From Bacteroidales bacterium (GTDB lineage: Bacteria; Bacteroidota; Bacteroidia; Bacteroidales; G3-4614): a stretch of DNA of 64,000 nucleotides. Numbering within the stretch: the first letter of the stretch is position 1; every line of letters begins with the position of its first letter. The notes below the pieces were generated by a model. It was not told the DNA's origin. It made no database searches and was given only the letters and a program-made list of their open reading frames with translations. The stretch covers positions 98,065-162,064 of the forward strand of contig JAFXDI010000009.1 in NCBI GenBank assembly GCA_017521245.1, read 5' to 3'. Below, piece after piece: positions 1 through 9,165 of this stretch. Position numbers and translations under genes: made by a program.

Positions 1-2
1 CA

Positions 3-713
3 CTTGTATTAAATCAACTACTTAATAAGGAGAGTGATTTAGATGCAATGATGGCAGATGGTTGGGATGAACAATGGTTAGAGACATACTCAACCAAGAA
101 CCCCAAAGATACCTTTGCAATAGATGTAAAAGATCACTGCATCCCGGTACCCGGGCATGTAACATCGGCATACGGATGGCGATGGGGACGAATGCACAAA
201 GGAATAGACCTAAAACTCTATGTAGGCGATACAGTACGTGCAGCATTTACAGGAAAGATAAGCACCACAGCATATCAGGCAAGAGGATACGGATATTATG
301 TAAAAATACGCCATATTAACGGGTTAGAGACCGTATATGGTCACCTGTCAAGAATACTTGTAAAACCCAATCAAATAGTTAAAGCAGGAGAGCCAATCGC
401 ATTAGGCGGAAACACAGGACGTTCAACAGGACCTCACCTACACTTTGAAACCAAGTTGATGGGAATGACAATAAACCCTGCTGAGATTTTCGACTTCAAA
501 AATCAAGTTGCACATACCGACACCTATATGTTCTATAAAAAGAAACAACAAAACAGTGCGGTTAATAGTTATGCAACACACCGTATAAAATCGGGCGAGT
601 CGTTATCAACAATAGCCCGAAAATATCGCACAACAGTTACACAGTTGTGTCGCTTAAATGGCATAAAATCAAATAAGATATTACGAGTAGGAAGTGTCAT
701 AAGAGTAAGATAA
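3..713 (+). CDS. M23-family peptidoglycan endopeptidase with LysM domain (5' partial)
   Basis: The frame is open to the left edge of the window, so the N-terminus is missing; the first internal ATG is at 48. Of 236 visible residues, about 50-165 form a peptidase M23 (lysostaphin-like) domain: the zinc ligands lie in HKGID (residue 65) and HLHF (145-148, after GRSTGP). A C-terminal LysM domain (about residues 190-236, motif SGESLSTIARKY) would hold the enzyme on peptidoglycan. The likely role is cutting cell-wall cross-links during growth or division, in the periplasm. A missing signal peptide is expected upstream of the window. A strong terminator follows directly. Confidence 0.9.
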   Translation, partial: LVLNQLLNKESDLDAMMADGWDEQWLETYSTKNPKDTFAIDVKDHCIPVPGHVTSAYGWRWGRMHKGIDLKLYVGDTVRAAFTGKISTTAYQARGYGYYVKIRHINGLETVYGHLSRILVKPNQIVKAGEPIALGGNTGRSTGPHLHFETKLMGMTINPAEIFDFKNQVAHTDTYMFYKKKQQNSAVNSYATHRIKSGESLSTIARKYRTTVTQLCRLNGIKSNKILRVGSVIRVR

Positions 714-735
714 AAACCAAGAATACAATATAACG

Positions 736-765
736 AAAAGAGATTGTGCACAATCTCTTTTTTTT
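736..765 (+). terminator. Rho-independent terminator after the M23 peptidase gene
   Basis: A perfect 26-base palindrome (736-761, centre TGCA) overlaps an eight-base T run (758-765). It separates the M23 gene from phoH. Confidence 0.75.
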
Positions 766-842
766 ATCCTCAAAAAATTGAGATTTTATATAAAAGTATC
801 TATCTTTGTTTACGTAAAAAACAGCAATCCCGATATTATATA

Positions 843-1820
843 ATGATAGAGAAGAACATAATAATAGAAGATGTTGATCCGGTTGTCTTTTATGGGACAA
901 ACAACGACAATTTACACTTCATTAAAACTCTGTACCCCAAACTGCATATCATAGCACGAGGCAATGTTATGAAGGTAATAGGAGAGGAGAAAGATATTAT
1001 TCAGTTCGAAAAGAGCATATCATTAATAATAAAGTATTGCTCAGAGTATAACCGTTTAGACGGAACAATAATAGGAGCAATAGTAAATGGCGGAACACCA
1101 CTTGAAATAAAGCAAGAGCATCTTATAATACATGGCATAAACGGAAAGCAGATTGTAGGGCGAACCGAAAACCAACAGAAGCTGGTAAAGTGTTTTGAGA
1201 AGAACGATTTAGTCTTTGCGCTTGGCCCTGCAGGAACAGGAAAAACATACGTTGCCATAGCACTTGCTGTTCGTGCATTAAAAAACAAGGAGGTAAGAAA
1301 GATAATATTAAGTCGCCCGGCGGTAGAGGCAGGAGAGAAACTCGGATTCCTCCCCGGAGATATGAAGGAGAAAATAGATCCCTATCTACAACCCTTGTAT
1401 GATGCCCTGCAAGATATGATACCCGCTGTTAAACTCCGCGAGATGATGGAGAATAACACAATTCAAATAGCACCACTTGCCTTTATGCGTGGTAGAACGC
1501 TAAACGATGCAGTAGTTATATTAGACGAAGCACAAAACACAACAGTTCCCCAAATAAAGATGTTTCTGACACGTTTGGGAAGTAACGCCAAGATGGTAAT
1601 AACAGGCGATATGAGTCAGATTGACCTCCCTTCAAGTCAAACATCGGGATTGGTGCAGGCAATAGATATATTGCGAGATATAAAGGGCATAGGATATGTC
1701 CGATTTGACAAGAGCGATATTGTGCGACACAGGTTGGTACAAGCAATTGTTGAGGCATACGAGGCATACGACAAAAAGCAAAAAGATAAACGAGAGAAGA
1801 AGGATAAAAAAGATAATTAA
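843..1820 (+). CDS. phoH: PhoH-family ATPase
   Basis: A PhoH-like P-loop ATPase of 325 residues. Walker A is GPAGTGKT at residues 128-135 and Walker B lies in LDEAQN at about 227-232; the N-terminal part resembles the KH-like region of PhoH/YbeZ proteins. Family members are linked to RNA metabolism and ribosome maturation, but the exact reaction is unsettled. The frame extends upstream to an ATG at 744, but that codon lies inside the preceding terminator hairpin and the extra 33 residues do not look like family sequence, so the ATG at 843 is chosen. The C-terminus is a lysine-rich tail. purC follows after 18 bases. Confidence 0.9.
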   Translation: MIEKNIIIEDVDPVVFYGTNNDNLHFIKTLYPKLHIIARGNVMKVIGEEKDIIQFEKSISLIIKYCSEYNRLDGTIIGAIVNGGTPLEIKQEHLIIHGINGKQIVGRTENQQKLVKCFEKNDLVFALGPAGTGKTYVAIALAVRALKNKEVRKIILSRPAVEAGEKLGFLPGDMKEKIDPYLQPLYDALQDMIPAVKLREMMENNTIQIAPLAFMRGRTLNDAVVILDEAQNTTVPQIKMFLTRLGSNAKMVITGDMSQIDLPSSQTSGLVQAIDILRDIKGIGYVRFDKSDIVRHRLVQAIVEAYEAYDKKQKDKREKKDKKDN

Positions 1821-1838
1821 TAAAAACATATAAAGACA

Positions 1839-2789
1839 ATGGAAAAGGCTTTAGTAAGAACCGATTTTGAGTTCGAAGGACAAAAGAGTGTATATCATGG
1901 AAAAGTACGTGATGTTTATAACATTAACGATGAGTTGTTGATAATGGTAGCAACCGACCGTATATCAGCATTCGATGTAATACTACCAAAAGGAATACCC
2001 TTTAAAGGAGAAGTTCTAAACAAAATAGCAGCAAAATTCTTGGATGCAACATCAGATATAGTACCCAACTGGAAACTTGCAACACCCGATCCAATGGTAA
2101 CCGTAGGATTACAATGCGAGGGTTTCAGAGTAGAGATGATTATTCGCGGATACTTAACCGGAAGTGCATGGAGAGAGTATGCAGCAGGATGTCGTGAGAT
2201 ATGCGGAGTAAAACTACCGGAGGGAATGAGAGAGAACGAAAAATTCCCCACACCAATTATCACTCCAACCACTAAAGCAGATGAAGGACACGATGAAAAT
2301 ATCTCAAAAGAGGAGATAATCTCGCAAGGCATAGTAAGCAAAGAGGACTATGAGTTGATGGAGAAATACACCTATGCACTATTTGAGAGAGGAACACAAA
2401 TAGCAAAAGAGAAAGGCTTAATACTTGTAGATACAAAATATGAGTTTGGTAAACGCGATGGTAAAGTATATCTGATAGATGAGATTCACACACCCGACTC
2501 ATCACGTTACTTCTATGCCGAAGGATACGAAGAGCGTTTTGAAAAAGGCGAGCCACAAAAACAACTATCAAAAGAGTTTGTACGTCAATGGCTGATTGAG
2601 AATGGATTTATGGGCAAAGAGGGACAAACAGTACCCGAGATGACCGAAGAGTACGTAAATAGCGTTTCAGAGCGTTACATTGAACTTTATGAGCATATAA
2701 CAGGCGAGAAGTTCACTCGCACCGAGAGTGATGATATAAACGCTCGTATCGAGAAGAATATCACAGCTTACCTAAAAGAGCGTAAATAA
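1839..2789 (+). CDS. purC: Phosphoribosylaminoimidazole-succinocarboxamide synthase
   Basis: SAICAR synthetase, the ATP-dependent step that joins aspartate to CAIR in purine synthesis (cytosolic). The 316 residues fit the longer form of the family found in Bacteroidetes. Typical signatures are GKVRDVY near the N-terminus, [10 protein letters not shown] (about residues 44-53), the RGYLTGSAW stretch and [11 protein letters not shown] (about 211-221). It starts 18 bases after phoH and may share its transcript; a hairpin follows it. No purine riboswitch or PUR-box-like element was seen upstream. Confidence 0.95.
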   Translation: MEKALVRTDFEFEGQKSVYHGKVRDVYNINDELLIMVATDRISAFDVILPKGIPFKGEVLNKIAAKFLDATSDIVPNWKLATPDPMVTVGLQCEGFRVEMIIRGYLTGSAWREYAAGCREICGVKLPEGMRENEKFPTPIITPTTKADEGHDENISKEEIISQGIVSKEDYELMEKYTYALFERGTQIAKEKGLILVDTKYEFGKRDGKVYLIDEIHTPDSSRYFYAEGYEERFEKGEPQKQLSKEFVRQWLIENGFMGKEGQTVPEMTEEYVNSVSERYIELYEHITGEKFTRTESDDINARIEKNITAYLKERK

Positions 2790-2805
2790 CAGACAATACA
2801 AAAGG

Positions 2806-2835
2806 AGAGTGGGAGGTAAAACCTCTCACTCTTTA
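2806..2835 (+). terminator. Terminator hairpin between purC and ubiE
   Basis: A 12-pair stem (2806-2817 with 2821-2832, one G-U pair) around an AAA loop, followed by a short TTTAAATT tract. The T run is weak, so read-through into ubiE is possible. Confidence 0.55.
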
Positions 2836-2863
2836 AATTATATTCCCAAACGAACAACTAATT

Positions 2864-3607
2864 ATGTCGCAAAAGAGAGTAGAGAAGTTAACACCATACA
2901 ATAGTGGCGAAAAGAAAGGGATGCAGATAGCAAAGATGTTTAATGCCATTGCATCGCGATATGACATTATGAACCGACTAATATCTCTCGGACAAGACAA
3001 ACGTTGGCGACGTAAGGCGATATCAATCCTAAAACCGCAATCCCCTGCAACTATCCTCGATATAGCAACAGGAACAGGCGATATGGCAATAAAGATACAC
3101 TCAATGCTATCGCCATGCAAGGTAACAGGATGCGACATATCAGAGGGAATGTTAGAGGTTGCCCGAAAAAAGGTTCTTGATTTAGGCTTAGCAAGTGAGA
3201 TAGAGTTCTCGCTCGGCGACTGTATCTCGCTCCCCTTTGAAGACAACAGTTTCGATGCCGTAACAATCTCCTTTGGAATACGCAATGTAGAGGATATAGA
3301 GCGAGGAATATCGGAGATAAACCGAGTATTAAAACCCTCAGGGACATTAGTTATATTAGAACTTTCAGTCCCCGAAAACAAATTCTACAAGTTCTTTTAT
3401 AAGATATATACAAAACTCTTTATACCTACATTAGGCAAGATAATAACAGGCGAGCGAAGTGCATACGACTACCTGCGTAAATCAGTAGCGGTAGTACCAC
3501 AAGGCAAAGCAATGACCGATATTATGAGTGGAGTAGGTATGACAAATTGCCGTTACACCTATATGACCTTTGGAGCCTGTGCCATCTATTCGGCAATGAA
3601 GCAGTAG
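2864..3607 (+). CDS. ubiE: Demethylmenaquinone methyltransferase (UbiE/MenG family)
   Basis: A SAM-dependent C-methyltransferase of 247 residues, the last step of menaquinone synthesis. The class I methyltransferase glycine motif appears as DIATGTGDMA (about residues 66-75), followed by GCDISEGML and the family motif SFGIRNVED. The C-terminal block CAIYSAMK is also typical. It would act on a membrane quinone from the cytosolic face. It fits the menaquinone-dependent respiration implied by ndh and frdCAB elsewhere in the window. The next gene is convergent. Confidence 0.93.
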   Translation: MSQKRVEKLTPYNSGEKKGMQIAKMFNAIASRYDIMNRLISLGQDKRWRRKAISILKPQSPATILDIATGTGDMAIKIHSMLSPCKVTGCDISEGMLEVARKKVLDLGLASEIEFSLGDCISLPFEDNSFDAVTISFGIRNVEDIERGISEINRVLKPSGTLVILELSVPENKFYKFFYKIYTKLFIPTLGKIITGERSAYDYLRKSVAVVPQGKAMTDIMSGVGMTNCRYTYMTFGACAIYSAMKQ

Positions 3608-3691
3608 TCAGTTATCGGCTTTAAGTTAATAATAAAACATCGTTATCTTAGTCACCCTAGTAATCTTATTAATCCTAGAGATTTCCAACTC

Positions 3692-4192
3692 TTACTCCTC
3701 CCAAATATTTTCAATCTCGGCAACGTACATATAGTGGAGGTCGCCATCTTTATACCATTTGGGGAGAATTGATTTATCAATAAAACACTCCTCGGTTAGT
3801 AGAGATTTATATAACTTACGGCATTTAAAAACCAGACGAGCCTCCTCAAAAGCAACGCATCCCTCAGCAGGAGCGTATGGAGTAATACCGGCCTCCTTTG
3901 CTTTGTCGGTATCTCTGCCCGATTTAGTACCGCACAACGTGAGAGCCTTTCGGTACCCCTCGTTAAAGAACGAAAGAGTAAATACTTCACTCTCCTCAAT
4001 AAACTCAAAAGTATAGCGTTGAGGTCTTATAAAAATTGTAACAACGGGCTTACCCCACAAGAAACCCATACAACCCCAGCTTGCAGTCATAGTGTTGTAT
4101 TTGTCAATATTACCGGCAGTAATTAAGGTCCAGTCTTTACCAATAAGATTGATAATATTCTCGTTAAGGTTATCAACCGAAATCTCTTTCAT
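3692..4192 (-). CDS. Flavin reductase-like (flavoredoxin) protein
   Basis: A 166-residue protein of the flavin reductase-like FMN-binding split-barrel group. Family signs are the N-terminal WTLITAGN strand, the MTASWGCMGFLW segment, the IFIRPQRYTFEFIEE block and FTLSFF. Such proteins bind FMN and pass electrons between NAD(P)H or ferredoxin and partner enzymes; the partner cannot be told from the sequence. It is convergent with ubiE and 45 bases downstream of the coiled-coil gene on the same strand, so co-transcription with that gene is possible. Confidence 0.8.
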   Translation of the reverse strand: MKEISVDNLNENIINLIGKDWTLITAGNIDKYNTMTASWGCMGFLWGKPVVTIFIRPQRYTFEFIEESEVFTLSFFNEGYRKALTLCGTKSGRDTDKAKEAGITPYAPAEGCVAFEEARLVFKCRKLYKSLLTEECFIDKSILPKWYKDGDLHYMYVAEIENIWEE

Positions 4193-4237
4193 AGTTCAAA
4201 GTGAGTTAATATAAAACAAATCGATAAAGGAACAATC

Positions 4238-5980
4238 CTAATCCCACAATTTCATTTGGGCAGGATCTTCAAAAGGAATATCAATAGCGCTCTTCTCCTC
4301 CTCTGATTTCTGCTCCTTTTCGCGTTCACGTTTAGTTCTCTCTCTAATCTCCTCCTCAGTCTCAGGCTCCATCACAACCATCCAGTCGTCCTCAACAAAA
4401 TCAAACAGACCTTCATCTTTCTTAGGCATAGAGTTACGTAACTTCTCAACTTCGTTAGTCAGAGCAACAACATTCATTCTTGCAATCTCAGCATCTTTTC
4501 GTGCCTTCTCGCTCTTCTTCTCCTCCTCTTTAAGTTTTTCGGTAAGTTCCTCTATCTGTTTTGCAGCCTTTTTGTTCTCGGCAATCCTTTCGCGTTTAAC
4601 CTGTATCTTCTCAATCTTCTCATTGGCTTCGGTAATGATGTTCTCTTTGTTCTGAAGTTCAATTTTAAGTTCAGTTATCTCGGCACTAAGTTCCTCAACC
4701 TTATCGTTAGTCCCTTCAGGGAATTTTTTAAGGTTTTCAATCTCCTTATCTTTATTCTCAATCTCTTTGACTGCCTCGTTCAATTTTATTTGAAGTTCCG
4801 AAGTTTTATTATCTGCCATCTCAAGTTTCTCTCTTAGGTCTCTCATTTGGCTAACTAAGTTATCCGATGGCATATTGTTATTATTCTCAGCCTCTTCGAG
4901 TTTCAGTTTTGTAAGAGCAAGGTCGGCGTTGAGTTGTTCAATCTGTTTATGTAATTCTCCCTCCGACTCCTCATAAATTTTATCCTTATATTGAGTTAAC
5001 TCCGATTGAAGAGCCTGATATTTTCTTGTAACCTCTATCAATCTTTGAGTAAGAACCTCATCTCCACCTTCAGGAATCTCCTCTTTGCTATTAAGCGACT
5101 CTTGAAGTGCCTCAATACGAGCCTGTAAAGTCTTCTCTCTTTCAACCGCTTGAAGAACAAGTTCCTCCTTCACGTGTAGAGTAGTCTCAAACGACTCAAC
5201 CACCTCTTTTATGTGGTCATCACTTGCCAAAAGGCGTTGCTCCATCTCTCCGTTCTCGGTTTCAAGAGCAATAATTTTATTCTTAAGCGACTCAATAAAT
5301 TCACTCTCTGAGAATCCTTCGCTTTGTCCCATTAGATTGTTGTTAACCTCTAACTGTTTGTAATGTTCAACCTCCAATTTAAGTTGCTCATTGCTCTCTT
5401 CAAGTTGATTTTTTGTTTTAGTTATTTGGCGAAGATTATTATTTGATTCAATACGAGCATTCTCCGATTTGGCAAAATCTTTCTCCACCTTTGCAAACTT
5501 CTCTTCAAGATCTCTAACCTTATCGTTTAAGGCACGTTTCTGACGCTCTGCACTCAAATATCTGTTTTTGTAGTCCTCCTCGCGTTGCGAAGCAAGTTTA
5601 AGTTTCTCTTCAAGTTCAACAACAAGATCCATATTATCATCGCCCTCAATAAAGAGAGGAGAACCATCGCTTTTTTCGGCTTTCAAGAGCAGGTATTTGA
5701 TATATTCGCAGAATGTAGGGCGTAAACTCTCCTTAATCTCCAGCTTCTCAGCCTCTCGGTCTATTGTTTTGAGAATAACTTCGGGGAGAGGTTTGTTTAC
5801 AATATCAGTAATCTGCTCCAAAATAGCATCAGGAATATCCACCTCGCTAATCGCTTTATCAAAATCGTTGTTAGGAGTAACCTCTTTAATATTCTTGTGA
5901 GCAGGTTTCTCAGTTGAGTTTTGAGTCCCCTGATCCGATGAAAATATTGAAAGTAGTGATTTCTTGAAGTTTAGTTTCAT
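4238..5980 (-). CDS. Large coiled-coil protein of unknown function
   Basis: I do not recognise a family. The 580 residues have no signal peptide or membrane segment. An N-terminal region of about 110 residues looks folded (it includes IPDAILEQITDIVNKPLPEVILKTIDREAEKL). Residues about 115-520 are a long, highly charged heptad-type coiled coil rich in E, K, L and N. The C-terminal tail is acidic, with FVEDDWMVV near residue 529 and an E/R-rich stretch. It starts 29 bases downstream of the PEP-binding/receiver protein gene on the same strand, suggesting co-expression. A scaffold or polar structural role is possible but unproven. Confidence 0.7.
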   Translation of the reverse strand: MKLNFKKSLLSIFSSDQGTQNSTEKPAHKNIKEVTPNNDFDKAISEVDIPDAILEQITDIVNKPLPEVILKTIDREAEKLEIKESLRPTFCEYIKYLLLKAEKSDGSPLFIEGDDNMDLVVELEEKLKLASQREEDYKNRYLSAERQKRALNDKVRDLEEKFAKVEKDFAKSENARIESNNNLRQITKTKNQLEESNEQLKLEVEHYKQLEVNNNLMGQSEGFSESEFIESLKNKIIALETENGEMEQRLLASDDHIKEVVESFETTLHVKEELVLQAVEREKTLQARIEALQESLNSKEEIPEGGDEVLTQRLIEVTRKYQALQSELTQYKDKIYEESEGELHKQIEQLNADLALTKLKLEEAENNNNMPSDNLVSQMRDLREKLEMADNKTSELQIKLNEAVKEIENKDKEIENLKKFPEGTNDKVEELSAEITELKIELQNKENIITEANEKIEKIQVKRERIAENKKAAKQIEELTEKLKEEEKKSEKARKDAEIARMNVVALTNEVEKLRNSMPKKDEGLFDFVEDDWMVVMEPETEEEIRERTKREREKEQKSEEEKSAIDIPFEDPAQMKLWD

Positions 5981-6009
5981 TATAATAAAAAATTATATAT
6001 TGTTTTATG

Positions 6010-8997
6010 TTACTCTTCTGTATGTGGTTTTATAATAATACCAACATTTTTCTTTCCGTTTATCTTAATAACAAGAGGAGCCGATAGTTCAACCACTCTA
6101 ATATATTCACTCTCGTGTTGAGCGGGAAGAGAATCCAAGAACCTTTTGTCATATTTACACTCGCAACTCGATGGATCTATTGTAAAGTATCCAACTCCAA
6201 ACGAAGTAAGGTTCTGGAAGAAGTGAGTTCCCTGACTTGGCTCAATCCAAAAATCTTTAATAGCAGTCTCAACAATAGCCTTTGCAGCCGAAATATGAGG
6301 CCACTTAATGGGAATACCAAGAGCCGTATCACTTGAGCCCCATCTGCCGGGTCCAACTAAAACATAGTTCATCTTCTCCTCAAGGAATTTTTTATTAATC
6401 TTCTCAATCTCGCGAGCAATATAAGAGTTAGCAAAATACCCAAACACGTTGTCTTTAACATAAACAACATGTCTTACCCCCTCATCAACGCCATGGCCTA
6501 ATGCCGAGGTACTCTTTATCAGAATATCCTCATCCCTGACATTATCAATCTCATCCTCACGCATCTCCTTCATATCAACAATGGGGCGTATTTGCAACCA
6601 ATAAACCTCGCCATTATTGTTCTCTCCACCCTTTAGATTACCGGCAAACTCAATCTCAACAGGGCGTCCCATCTCATCCTTGCCATAGGTAAGCATCATG
6701 CTTAAGATTTTAGCGAGGGGGAACATATCGTGTTTTAGAATGTTGGCAAAGGTAACAACCTTTCGACCTTCATCGTAATATCCATCACGAATAACTTGGT
6801 CCATATAATCGTATGTCGATACCATACCATATAGAGCCTTATCGCTATCGGCATCGGCAATAGATAGTTTCTGAATATTAAACCCATCATCAATAGAGAA
6901 CGATTTATCTCTCTTCTCCATATCAAGAGCGTAGAAACGAGTTTGAGTATCACTCAAGGCCATCTCCATTGTACTGGTTTGTAAAATAGAGTTAGGATGC
7001 TTAGGCGAGAAGCGTAAACTTCTGCCACCATCAACAATATATTTACCCAACCCCACAGCAACATCAACAACGCCATCTTCAGGTTTCTCGTCGTTAATGG
7101 GGTAGTAGTTAAGCGAACGACCAACACCCGAGAACGAAGGATAGAAACGCTTATCATACATTGTGCCCACCACCTCTTGAAGAATAATAGCCATCTTCTC
7201 TTGGTCAATAATATTTGAAGTAGCCTCCATATAAGCTTTACTATCGGAGTAATATACCGAAGCATACACACCCTTAATAGCATCTTTTAGCATATTCAGC
7301 ATTACCATTTTATCCTCATTATATGGAATCATATAAGTAGAATAGATACCGGCAAAGGGTTGGTAATGAGAGTCCTCCAAAAGGCTCGAAGATCGAACAG
7401 CAATAGGATTTTCAATAACATCAAATAGAGCTAAAAAGTCATTATCAAGGTGTTCGGGGAGTTTAGCCTTTAAGAAGTGTTCCAATATCTCCTCATCAGG
7501 AATATCACTCAGAGCAACCGAGTATAGGAAGTTCTCCTCCATAAACTCATCGAATATGTCTGTACTCAAAACAACAGTCTTTGGAACAGCAACCCTGACG
7601 CCGTCGCAATTAGCAAGTTCGGGGTGGCGTTTTATAATAGCATCAACAAAAGCCAAACCTCTGCCTTTACCGCCCAAAGAGCCTTGTCCAATACGAGCAA
7701 AGTTTGAGTATTTATCAAAGCGAGTACGTTCAAAGATAGCAACAACACCGCTATTCTTCATTTTACGATATTCAACAATAGCCTCAAAGATAATATTCTT
7801 AATCTCGTCGGCATTATCGCACGAACGTACAGTCTTTTGTCGCAAGAGTTCGGCAAGAGGGAACATAGCACGAGAGTATAACCAACTTGAAATATGGTTA
7901 CGGCTTGCGTGATAAAGTACCGACTCATCAGGAATATCAAAAATCTGGTCCTGTAAATCCTTAAGGTCTTTAACCGTAGCAACCACCTCGCCGGTAATGG
8001 GGCGAATAAACTCAAAGTCACCATATCCAAAGTTCCTTAAAACGGCATATTTTAAGTCAACAGGTAAGGTTTTAGAGTTTTTGTATAGGAACGCAGCATT
8101 ATATTTTGCTGCTGCTTCGCTATTCTCAATATCTGATGAGTCAATAATAATAGGCAGATCTTCATTATGGCATCTCAGGTACTCGCAAAACTTCAAACCT
8201 GCTTTACTATCCTTTTCTCCATTACGGGTAAACGAAACATCTGTAACAACGCCCAGAACATTGCTACTGTATTTGTCGTATATCTCAACAGCCTCTTCGT
8301 ATGTACGAGCCAAAACAATCTTTGGTCTGCCTCGCATACGTAGCATCTGTTCGTGTCGGTTAAGAGCCTCGGTCGAGAATATCTGAGACTGTTTAAGGAC
8401 CACTTTGTAGAGGATAGGTAGAATTGAAGAGTAGAAACGTATAGAGTCTTCAACAACAATAATAACCTGTACGCCAACCGAAGCAACATCCTCTTCAAGA
8501 TTCATATTGTCCTCCATCAACTTAACAATAGCAAGAAGAAGGTCGGCATTACCAAGCCAACTGAAAGTGTAATCAACAGCACTCAAATCCTCTTTTGCCA
8601 ATCTGCGGGAAACCTCGTGAGAGAATGGAGTTAAAAGAACTAACGGAATATTCTGGTGGCTCTTTTTTAAGCGTTTAATCTTTTTGAATACGTTGGCATC
8701 CTGCATAGCAGGCATAACAATAATAAGATCGTAGTTCTTTTCCTGCAACTCTTTCTCTGCCTGCTCAAAGGTATAAGCCTCTGTAACGCGAGGAGGAGAA
8801 GTCAAGTTAAGAGACATATATTCCATAAATATATGCTCCTCAATACGTCCATCCTCTTCCAATATAAAGGCATCATATCTGCTTGCAATCAGCAAAACAT
8901 TGAAAACACGTTTTTGCATAAGATTTGCAAACGAAGTATCCTTCATATAGAACGCACTGATACTCTGTCCTTTATTGTTTTCACCTATCGCATCCAT
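6010..8997 (-). CDS. Receiver-like / PEP-pyruvate-binding domain protein
   Basis: A 995-residue cytosolic protein. Residues about 30-150 resemble a degenerate response-regulator receiver. Residues about 180-330 form a second receiver-like domain that keeps VVEDS and a phosphoacceptor-like Asp in VVTDVSF. The C-terminal part is the ATP-grasp 'PPDK_N' PEP/pyruvate-binding domain: GSLGGKGRGLAF (about 436-447), AVRSSSLLED (the conserved RSS loop) and LQIRPI. The phosphohistidine swivel domain and the TIM barrel of true PEP synthase or PPDK are absent, so it is unlikely to make PEP on its own. Related proteins in Bacteroides are often annotated as PEP synthase. The coiled-coil gene follows 29 bases downstream. 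Confidence 0.8.
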   Translation of the reverse strand: MDAIGENNKGQSISAFYMKDTSFANLMQKRVFNVLLIASRYDAFILEEDGRIEEHIFMEYMSLNLTSPPRVTEAYTFEQAEKELQEKNYDLIIVMPAMQDANVFKKIKRLKKSHQNIPLVLLTPFSHEVSRRLAKEDLSAVDYTFSWLGNADLLLAIVKLMEDNMNLEEDVASVGVQVIIVVEDSIRFYSSILPILYKVVLKQSQIFSTEALNRHEQMLRMRGRPKIVLARTYEEAVEIYDKYSSNVLGVVTDVSFTRNGEKDSKAGLKFCEYLRCHNEDLPIIIDSSDIENSEAAAKYNAAFLYKNSKTLPVDLKYAVLRNFGYGDFEFIRPITGEVVATVKDLKDLQDQIFDIPDESVLYHASRNHISSWLYSRAMFPLAELLRQKTVRSCDNADEIKNIIFEAIVEYRKMKNSGVVAIFERTRFDKYSNFARIGQGSLGGKGRGLAFVDAIIKRHPELANCDGVRVAVPKTVVLSTDIFDEFMEENFLYSVALSDIPDEEILEHFLKAKLPEHLDNDFLALFDVIENPIAVRSSSLLEDSHYQPFAGIYSTYMIPYNEDKMVMLNMLKDAIKGVYASVYYSDSKAYMEATSNIIDQEKMAIILQEVVGTMYDKRFYPSFSGVGRSLNYYPINDEKPEDGVVDVAVGLGKYIVDGGRSLRFSPKHPNSILQTSTMEMALSDTQTRFYALDMEKRDKSFSIDDGFNIQKLSIADADSDKALYGMVSTYDYMDQVIRDGYYDEGRKVVTFANILKHDMFPLAKILSMMLTYGKDEMGRPVEIEFAGNLKGGENNNGEVYWLQIRPIVDMKEMREDEIDNVRDEDILIKSTSALGHGVDEGVRHVVYVKDNVFGYFANSYIAREIEKINKKFLEEKMNYVLVGPGRWGSSDTALGIPIKWPHISAAKAIVETAIKDFWIEPSQGTHFFQNLTSFGVGYFTIDPSSCECKYDKRFLDSLPAQHESEYIRVVELSAPLVIKINGKKNVGIIIKPHTEE

Positions 8998-9103
8998 TAA
9001 TGAAAAAAGATAAAATTTTCAATTTTCAAATATAATAATTTTTAACCATTTATAAAAGAGGGAGAAAGCAATATATTTTCGCAATTATTTTTATCCTAAG
9101 ATG

Positions 9104-9144
9104 GGGATAAAAAAAGAGAAGAGGTACCCGAGTACCCCTTCTCT
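9104..9144 (-). terminator. Terminator of the korAB operon
   Basis: A stem of about 13 pairs with one mismatch (9115-9127 with 9132-9144), followed on the minus strand by a run of T residues. It lies 21 bases beyond the korB stop codon. Confidence 0.8.
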
Positions 9145-9165
9145 AAAAATATCTGTAAAAAGTAT

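Noticed and set aside
744..842. Upstream start for phoH at 744
   Set aside because: The codon lies in the preceding terminator hairpin and the extra residues look like translated AT-rich leader.
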